From Strongylocentrotus droebachiensis (Eukaryota > Echinodermata > Echinoidea > Camarodonta > Strongylocentrotidae): a stretch of 64,000 nt of DNA. Below the pieces are notes generated by a model. The model worked only from the letters and a program-made list of their open reading frames with translations, had not been told where the DNA came from and made no database searches. Below are positions 35,501 through 47,500 of this stretch, in pieces. Every line of letters starts with the position of its first letter. Position 1 is the first letter of the stretch. A program made the position numbers and the translations under genes. The stretch spans positions 62,001-126,000 of the forward strand of contig JAVYIG010005330.1 in NCBI GenBank assembly GCA_035222895.1. Reading direction: 5' to 3'.

Positions 35501-38500
35501 CTCAGAACTGTGAAACAGTACGTTCATGCACTCAAACATAGAGCTATATGACCCGGCGGCCGATATATTTCCGGGTCAATTCCTACCAAAACATAGCCAA
35601 TGGCCAATCAGAGCACTCGTTTCGTGGGAGTTCGTTGGTCAAGCCGGGCTGACTCGTACGTAGCTACGGTAGCTATTGGACGTTCAAAAAGAAAAAATGA
35701 ATATTCATCAACTAAAACCAAGACGGATAATGTTGACGACAAGACTTTCTTGGATTAATCATTAATTTAGGATCTAAATGAGCAAGCTATCGTAAGTCAA
35801 ATAAGCTATATATATGTTATTTTTAATTTTTATTATAATTGCAGCAGTTATGAGGATGTAAAGAGTGAAAATCTCGTTGCATATATCTCATTCATCGCGG
35901 TCCGGTCGAACCGAACCATTTGTTCTGTACAGTCCCGTACAGTCCCGATGGGACATACTTCAGTCTCTATAATCGGAGGTCTAGTGGAGCCAGACGTAGT
36001 CTCAGGGTGCGTTTAATCGACACTTTTTCACCCTAGAATCACGGTTTCTAAAGACGTTTAGTTTAAAACGCAATGCGTTCAAGCGATTTTTTCGTCGGTC
36101 GTAAAAATAAACGTGTTTGAAAACACAAACATGAAACGCTGAAAAAGATGCGTTTTGTATCAAAAGAATCACGGTCGCTAAAATTCGATTGAACGGACGG
36201 AGTTCTCAATCATGATTGTATGACGAAGCCTCTTCCGGTTTGGGAAAAACCGCGCGCCCGCTTTGCATGCAATTTGCGTTCACTATACCATCGTGGCCTG
36301 TTCCGTTATGTTATTCCTTGTTTTTCCTTCTATCATTTTCTCTTTCTGTCTTTCCTTATGTTATTCTTTGTTTCTTCCTTCTATTCTTATGTTATTCATT
36401 GTTTTTTTCCTTCTATCACCTTTTCTTATGTTATTCTTTGTTTTTATCATTCTATCATTTGCTCTTTCTGTCTTTTCTTATGTTATTCTTTGTTTCTTCC
36501 TTCTATACTTATGTTATTCTTTGTTTTTACCTTCTATCACCTTTTCTTATGTAATTCTTTGTTTTAAGCATTCTATCAATTTCTCTTTCTGTCTTTCCTT
36601 ATGTTATTCTTTGTTTCTTCCTTCTATCATCTTCTCTTATGTTATTCTTTGTTTTTATAATTCTATCACTTTCTCTTATGTTATTCTTTGTTTTAATCAT
36701 TCTGTTACTTTCTCTTTCTATCTTTCCTTATGTTATTCTTTGATTCTTCCTTCTTTCACCTTCTCTTATGTTATTCTTTGTTTTAATCATTCTATCACTT
36801 TCTCTTTCTGTTCTTCCTTATGTCATTCTTTGTTCCTTCCTTTTTTCACATCCTCTTTCTGTCTTTCCTTATGTTATTCTTTGTTTCTTCCTTCTATTTT
36901 TATGTTATTCTTTGTTTTTTCGTTCTATTACCTTCTCTTTTGTTATTCTTTGTTTCTTCCTTCTATTCTTATGTTATGCTTTGTTTTTTCCTTCTATCAC
37001 CTTTTATGTAATTCTTTGTTTTAAGCATTCTATATCACTCTCTCTTTCTGTCTTTCTGTCTTTCCTTATGTTATTCTTTGATTCTTCCTTCTTTCACCTT
37101 CTCTTATGTTATTCTTTGTTTTAATCATTCTATCGACTTTATCTTTCTGTCTTTCCTTATGTTATTCTTTGTTCCTTCCTTCTATCACCTTCTCATTCTT
37201 TGTCTAATTATTGCGATCTATGCTCAAAACAGCAGTCGACAGTCGGCCGTAAACAATTCCAGAAAGCGCGCGCCGAAGTTCCTGGGCCATACTGCGCAGT
37301 GTGATGCGCAGTGGTTTGGCTCGCAATGAGCTAGAATCAGCGTTGATGAAAAATCGCTTGAACGCAAACCGCAGTGACCTTGCTTTTTGTAACGGCGTTT
37401 TGAATTGTGATTCATGTTTGTGATTCTAGCTTCGAAAATTCGATTGAACGCACCCTCAGTGGAACAACCGACGATTAGAGAGACTGAAGTTTTTTGTCTA
37501 AGGGAACACATGAAATATGTAGTATTGTATGAAATAGTTCAATTTTCAAATGTGAAATGATTTCATTTTCACTCAACCAGAGTCTGTATAGAAGAGATAA
37601 TAAGCAATTAAAATAATAGAAGAAACAAATTCCATTTTAATTTTTGTAAATATCAAATATTGACAAATCACATGTCTAACATATTGTTCCATCCGCATTG
37701 TTTTCTATTAATCATGCTTGTTTAGGTCACCCTGAAGTAATCAGTACTTTGATGAGACGAGGTGGTGAGGTGAACGTAACAGATTATCATGGATCAACAC
37801 CGTTACATCTGGGCTGTCAGAGGGGACACCAAGATGTTACAGTAAGTAATCTATAAAAAAAAACAATGCACTTATTGATATTAATAATAATAATAATAGT
37901 GTAAACTTACAGAGCGCACACATCGTCCAGAAACGCTCATGGCGCTAGCTCATCAACAGTTCTCTATAATACATAAAGTAAAGCAAATGTTTATTTGATT
38001 TTTATAATCTGATATGAGTAAGTAAAGACTCATAAATGACATTGTTCGTTGTTCATTGCATTGAACAATACCAATACCAAGATAGATAGAACCAGTGTAC
38101 TAGGTGTGGTATTGCCCTTACTCCACCCCATGAAAGAAACTATGAACGCCATTAAAGAAAGGGTTGTTTCAGTAATCTTGTAGCTCAATATATATAGAGA
38201 GAAAAAAAGGGGGCTCCTCATTGAAAGGGCTTCTTTTATGACAGCTTTCCTCTCACAGTGAAATTTGCTTCAATGGCCAACTGTCCATGAAGACCACATT
38301 TTTGTGTTTTCCTTGAATTTTGTTTCTAATTTAAAACACCCATCCATCCATACAGTACACCAACCCTCTTCTTCCAGTGACTGTTCTTTTTATATAGGTT
38401 TTTACTCTGTCTAAACATGTATTGTGTGATTACATCTCTCTTCCGTACTCTAGTTACTACTGCTTGCCAAAGGATCTCTTGTTAGTATAGAAGACAACGA

Positions 38501-41500
38501 TGGTAATAGACCCTTGCATCTATGCTGTGCTAATGGGCATGAGGAGGTGAGAAAGCTTCCTAAAAGTTTACCTTTTGCTATCCAACTATGTGTACTAGGA
38601 TAGAAGAAAAGTCATATTGTATTCTTTGACTTTAATCTGACAGTCATGAAAAGTATCGTTAGTCATGATTAAATGTGCTTGAATCGTTTTTTTTTTCAAG
38701 TCATGTTTTGGGAGCTTCAAAATTCCTGTTTTTGTCTCGCCTGCGTAGCAAAAAGCGAGACATAGGCGCCGCTTTTCCGGTGACGGCGACGACGGCGACG
38801 GCGACGGCGTCAACATCAAAAACTTAACCTAAGGTTAAGTTTTTGAATTTTTGATATAATTTTTAAAGTATAGGTTCTTAGTCAATGAAACTTGGACTAT
38901 AGGGTAATCAAGTATCCCCAATCATGTGAGTAGAATTTCAGATCACAAAGTCAAGGTCAAAGGTCATTTCAGGTCAACAGACTTGGACTATGTTGTAGCA
39001 TCATCATCGAAAACTTAACCTAAGGTTAAGTTTTTGAATTTTTGATATAATTTTTAAAGTATAAGTTCTGAGTCAATGAAACTTGGACTATAGGGTAATC
39101 AAGTATCCCCAATCATGTGAGTAGAATTTCAGATCACAAAGTCAAGGTCAAAGGTCATTTCAGGTCAACAGACTTGGACTATGTTGTGGCATCATCATCA
39201 AGATTTTCAAAATGCTTCTTCTTCGTTATTTTTCAACCGATTTTGATTCTGATTGTTTCATATGATAGGGCTAGGAGGGGGATTTAAAAGATCTACACAG
39301 AATCGTAAAATTCATTATCTATGCTAATTTATGCAAATTTATTTGAAATCACAAAAAATGCTTCTCCTTCATTTCTCGACTGATTTTGATTTGGTTTGCT
39401 TTATCTGGTAGAGCTAACTTTGGTACACTAAACTTCTACACCGAAATTTTGAAATTGTTCTCCATTAATTAATAATGGTAATTTATGCAAATTTATTCCA
39501 AAAATAACAAAAATTGCTTCTTCTCCCTCATTTCTTGACCGATTTTGATTTGGTTTGCCTTATCTGGTAGAGCTAAATTTGGAACACTAAACTTCTACAC
39601 AGAATTTTGAGATTTTACTCCATTGATTAATTATGGTAATTTATGCAAATTTATTCCAAAAATAATTTAAAAATCACAAAAACTGCTTCTTCTCCTTCAT
39701 ATTTTGACCGATTTTGATTTGGTTTGCTTTATATCGTAGAGCTAACTTTGGTACACTAAATTTCTACACAGAATTTTGAAATTGTTCTCCATTAATTAAT
39801 TATGGTAATTTATGCAAATTTATTCCAAAATAACAAAAATTGCTTCTTCTCCCTCATTTCTTGACCGATTTTGATTTGGTTTGCCTTCTCTGGTAGAGCT
39901 AAATTTGGAACACTAAAGTTCTACACAGAATTTTGAGATTTTGCTCCATTGATTATTTATGGTACTTTATGCAAATGAAATGAAATTATGTCCCTTCCAG
40001 GGCATCAAATTTTTATTTTTTGACCAGTCCAAAAGTGTACCACGATATTTGTTGTTGCGAGATGCGGATGAGCACTACGTCATTGACGTTCTGGTTTATC
40101 ATATTGAATTGCGTTATGCAGGCGAGACCGCCGAGAGCGTTTCCCTTGTTTAATGTTTATAACAAAAACATGTATATCAAGAATATGACATATTTCTAAT
40201 GTACAATTGTATACAATTGGTTTAAGAGGCTGAGAAACACATTCTAATGGGATTGAAAAGTCAAACTTAGATGAGATATTTTTAGCATGTAGAAGCCTAC
40301 TTTACATCAATTCTTTCAATTCTTTTACTTAATTTATTAATTACATGATTTCTTTCTGAATCACTGATTTGATGATGAATTGAACCTTACAGCTTTGCCA
40401 TAAATGGTTTCCATGCTTTGAAATGGTTGAACTATTCTTATTAAACTTTGCTTTCTATCCCAGTGTGTGAAAGCGTTGCTCTACTCAACCAGACCCTCCC
40501 AGAGAGTGTCTATCAACGCAACCAACACCAGAGGAGACACAGCACTACATCTAGCATCCAGATGGGGATATGGTAAGAATATCATCGAATCGACTTAACC
40601 CTATTTAGCCCGGGCTATTTTGAAACTGCATAGCCCGGGGGGGGGCTTCTCAGGCCCCCCCCTATGATCTCGGCCGTGAAACGCCCGATCGCCGCGAAAA
40701 TTTGCATACATGTCAAGTGAAGTGTATAGAATACTATGGTAATTTCAATTTTTTTGAAAAATTCACTCATTTGCATATTTATGGTAATTTATGCAAATAA
40801 GGTCATTAAATTCACATTTTTGCCCATAAATCAGACATTATTCATATTTAAGCATTCTTTCTCACTACATATATTTGTTAGACCATTTGGAATAATAATA
40901 CAACACAAAAATTTGAAAAACCAGGGTTATTCCTTATGTTATCTATTGTTTTGATAATTTCTTATGTATTTCTTTGTTTTTTTAACTTATGTATTTTATT
41001 GTTTTTGTTGTTTTATTTCATTTCCAACTATAATTCAACTATTTTGACCCCAAAATAAACACCTAAAATCTAAACAAGACCAAATAACCAATGTTTTACC
41101 TCTTTATTTGAAAAATGAGATTTCCATATGTTTTGTACACAAATCACAAAAATGAGCGATTTTCGGGCTGACATGTGAAGACAAAAGGACACGTGACTTT
41201 GTAATGGTAGGTCCGATTTTCGAAATTTTTTTTTCAAAAGTTGCGCAAGACTCGAAAGAAAAAAGTCACAAAATTTCAGTGCAAGATTTTCTTGCGTTAA
41301 AAAATTATCGCGAAAAATGTCGAGGGGGGGGCTTCTCAAGCCCCCCCCCGGGCTAAATAGGGTTAAGTGATTACAATCACCTAAGTAATAGTCTGATTTT
41401 CAGACCCTTTTACCGAATACTCATGTACCTGTTACAGCTCATTTTATGTATGTTATTACCAAAGAAAAAAAAGATGTCAGTCAGAAGTCTAGAAGGTAAA

Positions 41501-44500
41501 CAGGTTTCCTTGCATAGTTTGAATACTAGGACACTGCTGATGTATAAATTTCACAGATAGGACATACATGACATCTTCATAATTCCTGCAAAGTTCTACG
41601 GAGTGCTATGTACGGAGGCATAGTGTGGTGCATGTACTCCTGTCATTACCAAATTAAATCTCACTTTTTACTATAATCTTTAAGTTATTTGTCATGCGCG
41701 CCCTATCATCATCTTCAAACAGCCTTCTAGATCCTTCCAGACCATTTTGATCTTCATGTAACACCCTACTTCAAGTGATATTTTCATCAGTTTTCAAGCT
41801 TGGTCTAGGGGGCCCAGCACAAGTTCTACAGTGTGGTCCCATGCATTGAGATTCTTGCTGGACTTAGGAACAACTACAGTGTGGTCCCATGCATTGAGAT
41901 TCTTGCTGGACTTAGGAACAACTACACACACATCAACTCAGTCTTCTAGTCAACTTTTCCTTATCACTCATCATGATCTATGGATATTTTATTACAAGCA
42001 TCTAGTTTTCTTAACCATCCAAGATAAAGTAAGACCAATCCAGTTATTTTATTTCCAGTTATTTTCCAGTTATTATTTTTGCTGGACTTTGTCTTTGTCT
42101 TTGTAAAAGCTACACTCACAAATTCAATTCAATTCAAGTGAGACCAAACCAGCTTTTTCTCAGTTGTTATCCTGTTTTATAGTCTCTAGCATTTTATCGA
42201 AATTTGCACCAATCTATAGTCCATCAAAATCGAGCTGTTTGTCTCTGAAACCTAGCTTCCTACAACATCATGCAGGAACATCACCTCTTCATCAGCTTAC
42301 TTGTCCTTATGTCTTCTATGCACGTGCTTGTGAAGACATACGTCATTGAAGAAAGTGCTACACGATTTCCAGATCAGCAGGAACATCTTTTGATATTGCC
42401 TAACTTCAGCTCTCGTGATTTTAGTCGTGCAGGTGTACGCAGCCTCTGCCTTTTTCTCAGATTCCAGCAGAAGCGCAGTAACTCTTCATGTGTCCTCAAC
42501 ATTCGTTCCACCAGCCACCTGGCCATCTTACTACTTCTCAGTGGGCAAGTTGAGCCCAACCCAGGTCCGGACACTCCTCCTACATGCGTTATCTGCAAGT
42601 CGGATGTCTCTGTCAATGACAAAGCAATATTGTGTGACAATTGTGATGCCTGGTGTCACATCTCATGTGTAGGCATCTCGGCTTCTTCGTACAGTGTTCT
42701 CACCCGTCTTAGCAGTTTCTCGTGGATATGCTGTAAGTGTAACAGCATCAATGCAGAATTATCATCCTCCCTTCTGGATGCTGACTTCACTAGTCCTAAC
42801 CGCTACTCAGCTCTCCATGACGATGCAAGCGAGGTTGATGTTGCAAGTGGTCCTCAAGCCTCCACTCCCACTGACAAGGCACCACCCCTACAGTTCTCTT
42901 CACCAAGGAAAAATAGAAGGAAGGCATTGAAAGCAGTCATAATTAACTGCAATGGCCTCAAGAGTTTTACGAAACAGTCCCAATTTCAGGCCCTGATCGA
43001 TCACCACAGACCTGATATCATACTTGGTTGTGAATCGAAGCTAGACGGCACCTGCCCGACATATAGCGTCTTTCCTAGCTCTTACAATGTTTTTCGAAAG
43101 GACAGAAATGAACATGGCGGAGGAGTTTTTGTAGCTGTTCACAACTCCCTCATCGTGTCAAATTGTCCAGAGTTTGACACAGACTGCGAGCTAGTATGGT
43201 GTCACCTTCAATTCACAAATGCCAAGCCTCTCTTCATTGCAAGCTATTACCGCCCTCCTTCTGGCCGAGAACAAGGACTCGAAGAACTACGCAACTCAAT
43301 TGCCACATTGATGTCTAGACACCGACGCAATCATCCAAATATTATAATCGGCGGGGACTTTAACCTACCAGATATCGATTGGAAGGAATGCATTGTTAAA
43401 AACAGCAATCGCACTAGCATCCACCAACTCCTCCTTGATATCCTGCTAGAGAACTCTCTTCTCCAGTTTGTTAATGAAGTTACCCGCCCTGCATCTGAGA
43501 ATACACTTGATCTTCTTCTTGCGTCAAATCCAACACTGGTGTCCGATGTCTGTGTCCATCCAGGAATATCGGACCATAACATCGTTGCTTTTTCGATCTC
43601 GGGGAATCCAAGAACTTGCCGCATTCCGCCAAGAAAAATCTACCAATTCCACAAAGCTGATCTTCAGAAACTCCGCAAGGCTGTTGCGAAATTCTCAATG
43701 GATTTTCTATCATCTTCACCAGAGCTGAAGTCAGTTGATGAAAACTGGACCTGTATCACATCACTCATCAACAAGTGCAAGGATGAATTCATCCCATCCA
43801 AGATGTCAAGAGCCAGACGCAACTTGCCTTGGATCACCATTTCCCTCAAAAGGCAAATGAGGAAGCGGGATCGTTTGTTCAAGAGGGCACGAAGTCAGCC
43901 TAGTGCATCCAATTGGAAGGCCTACAGGCAGCTTCGAAACGAACTGACCAAACGTGTCCGCCAAGCTCATCACAATTACGTCTGCAACATAATAGGTGAG
44001 AGCCTATATGCGAACCCCAAGGCTTTCTGGTCATATGTAAAACAGCGTCGATCTGAAAACTTTGGTATACCACCCTTGAGAAATGATAACAAGCTCCATA
44101 TCACAAACAAGGACAAGGCTGAATGTTTGAATAATTACTTTCATTCTACCTTCACCAAGAGCAACGTGGATCAAGTTTGCATAAACCGGCCCTCCCTATA
44201 CAATGACATAGGGCATCTCCACATCCACCGGTCTGGTGTAGTTAAGCAACTGCTTCAACTGAATCCATCCAAAGCCAGTGGCCCAGATGAGATACATCCA
44301 AGACTTCTGAAGATGCTAGCACACGAGATAGCCCCTGCATTGTCATTTCTGTTTCAACAGAGTTACAATACCGGAGAAGTGCCTTTAGACTGGAAACATG
44401 CACTTGTAGCCCCTATTCATAAGGCAGGAGATAAATGTTGCCCAGGTAACTACAGACCTATATCGCTGACGTGTATCTGCAGCAAGGTGATGGAACATAT

Positions 44501-47500
44501 TATGCTTAGCCACATTTCTAAACATCTTGCAGCTAACAACATACTCATTGATGAACAGCATGGTTTCAGACAGAATCTTTCGACAACAACACAACTTGTC
44601 ACAGCTACCGATGATTGGTCATCCTCTCTTCAATCTAGAGGCCAAACCGATATCGTCTTTCTCGACTTCCAAAAAGCGTTTGATCGCGTACCACATCCAC
44701 ACCTTAGATCCAAACTACATTACTACGGAATCAGGGGAGACTCTCTCCGCTGGACTATGTCACTCCTAGCGAATAGACATCAAGCTGTCGTCGTCAATGG
44801 TGCTCGCTCAGCATGGATGCCTGTTACTTCAGGAGTACCGCAGGGTTCTGTCATCGGCCCCGTACTTTTCCTGCTGTACATCAATGACATCAAACTCAAC
44901 ATCAAGTCCACAATGCGTCTATTTGCAGATGACAGTGTCATCTACCGGCGTATCGACTCTCCCTCAGACACTCATATACTGCAAGAAGATCTCCATGTTC
45001 TTGCAGACTGGTCTACTAAATGGCTGATGGGATTCAACATCAAGAAGTGTGCTTCATTGTCAATCACAAACAAGAAGCACCCCATCACAGTGGACTACAC
45101 CCTACTAAATGAGTCAATTCCTCGAGTAAAACAATACAAGTATCTTGGTGTCACGATTACCCATGACCTTAAATGGAACACCCAATGTAAACTCACCACC
45201 CAGAAAGCCAATAGAACCCTTGGCCTCCTACGCAGAACTCTATCACCGTGCACCAAGAACATCAAATCCAAAGCCTACACAATGCTTGTTCGTCCCCAAC
45301 TTGAGTATGGCAGTGAAGCTTGGAACCCTCGGACTCTGACATCAATACAAAGTCTTGAGAAAGTACAGCGAGCTGCTGCCCGTTTTGTATACCAAGACTA
45401 CCGGAGAGTAACATCAGTCACAGCACTTGTCAACAAACTGGGATGGGATACCCTTCACAATCGCAGGCTTCTTGCACAGTCCACTTTGTTTTACAAGATG
45501 CACCATCATCAACTCAACATGCCTTTTCCCACTCACATTATCCCAGCTACATATCTGGGCAGAAATGATCACCCTCTGAAGTATGCAGTACCCCCAGCTT
45601 CCATTGATAGCTTCAAGTACTCCTTCTATCCTCGCACCATCTGGACGTGGAACCACCTATCGGCTGCTGCGGTAATATCTCCAACAGTGACCATCTTCCA
45701 GGAGGCTGCTCTACCCATCATCAGAGCATTGCCTCCTCCTGTTGGGTCCAAGCTACTGTAGACTCCACGTCTTGGTTTTTACTTGCACGTCCACCGTTTT
45801 ATTGTAAATAATAGACATCATTCACTGTTTTGATTCATGCACTGTCACTATGCCAGCACGTTGTACGGACATCCCAGTTTAGCTGTATGATAGCTGCCAT
45901 CGGGATTATCTCTACAAGTAACAGAAATTGATGTTGGCTGCAAAAGGGACATAGTACCTTTAAGAGGACTGAATAAGTGTAGGATTTAATCTGTGTGGCT
46001 CATCAAATCTGTTCTCATATTATTGTCCTTTGGCGATTCTAGATTACCCATTTTATGTTGAGATGTATGAATACTTCTATATATTTGAACAATGAATAGC
46101 TTACTGAAATTGTAGTTCTAGTGGGACATTTCTCTTTTTTGTCATCGTAAGGATTAGTTGCATAAATTGATTATCAAAATCAAATTACAATCTGACACTT
46201 GGAATTCAGGATTTTATATAATTTAATTCGTTAAGAATATGTACATGTAACTGTTGTCAAGAAAAATGTGACTTGAAGAATGTAAAGTTGAATTGTGCGA
46301 AAGGGAAGCTAGTTTCAATCATTTGTTGAAATTCATGTCACACTTTGGACATGGCCTCCAACATCTCATGGTGATAATGAACTCCAGGGAGGGGGGGGGG
46401 GGGGATGGACAGAATGTAATCTTTATCTGACTTCACACTGGTTATATCTACAACAGTCAATTCATTGCTGTTATCGTTTTGATTGCAGCTAACATCGTAT
46501 CACTACTGATAGACCATGGTGCATCGGTGGAAGCAAGGAACAGAAGACAGGAAACTGCTCTCATGTGCTCTCATAATATCAACATCTCACGGACCATTCT
46601 ATTCAGTACGCAGGATGATAGCGACCAGGGATCAATGTCATCATATGTAAGTTCAGTCACGCGACAGCCTTAGATGATGTGAAGGTTGCCTAGAAACAGA
46701 GATCTGTCATTTCTGCTGTGCAGAGGGCCTCATCTGTTGACCAGTTCAAGAAACTACTCAAGTCACATCTATTCTGCTAGAAATTACTTTATTACCAGCC
46801 TACATATACTTTACTGGTCTCTGAGAAGTGTCTAACATTTGTTTTTAAGTGGCCCAAACGTTGTGGAGCATGTGTGCGGCGCTTTGTAACTGCAAGGAAA
46901 AGGCGCTATATCAAATATCTTTTGGATTGGAAATATTTTTTAAAAATCACCCAGTATAATCATTTAGAATAGTTCCATTGGCAGTTTCAAAAATGTTTTC
47001 ATTTCCTACTTGATATTTTTCATTCATCCCTTACACATTTCAAGTTATATCTCCTAAATGTTTGTGGAAACAATTTTTCTGCCTTATTTTGAAATGTTAA
47101 TATTTTGGTATGACAGTGATTATTTTTCTCTGCATAACTCTCCCATAATGGATTGATAAGCCTCAAACCACTAAGTTTAGCTCTCCCTAATCATTCACTT
47201 CATTTAGAAAATGATGTGGAGAGTGTTCGTTTTCTTTTTGTGTGTCCACTATAATCCATAATAATACAGAATTTACCTATTTGTTTCTTTGTACAGGCAA
47301 CCAGTCCTCCTATAGCAAGCATCCTATCTACTTTAGGAGACGAAGACAACCAGGTGACCCCTATCAAGGTCTCCATCACAAAACTCACCAAGAAGCTACA
47401 ACCTGCCCAGAAAGAGGTAAACATAGTATCCATGGTATTATACAGTCAGACCTGCTTTAGTGACCACCTGTATAAAAAGACCACTTGTCTACAAAAAAGA

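Larger units (their letters stand above)
41601..45933 (+). mobile_element. Full-length CR1/L2-like non-LTR retrotransposon
   Basis: About 4.3 kb between the two halves of a broken TTAA MITE, giving independent evidence for its ends. The 5' leader contains a 48-bp tandem duplication; a single intact 1163-codon frame (42270-45761) follows, then a 172-bp 3' tail. It lies in ANKRD27 intron 15 in sense orientation. No stop or frameshift is present, so the insertion is young. Confidence 0.85.

Noticed and set aside
36216-37329. Plus-strand open frames up to 253 codons that look like a multi-pass membrane protein
   Set aside because: The hydrophobic pattern is produced by the ttatgttattctttgttt tandem repeat, and all three frames give similar strings.
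41831-42106. Short frame with a duplicated MWSHALRFLLDLGTTT peptide
   Set aside because: It is the translation of the 48-bp duplication in the LINE leader, upstream of and out of register with the main frame.
42374-45656. Many shorter open frames on both strands within the LINE
   Set aside because: Shadows of the 1163-codon polyprotein frame.
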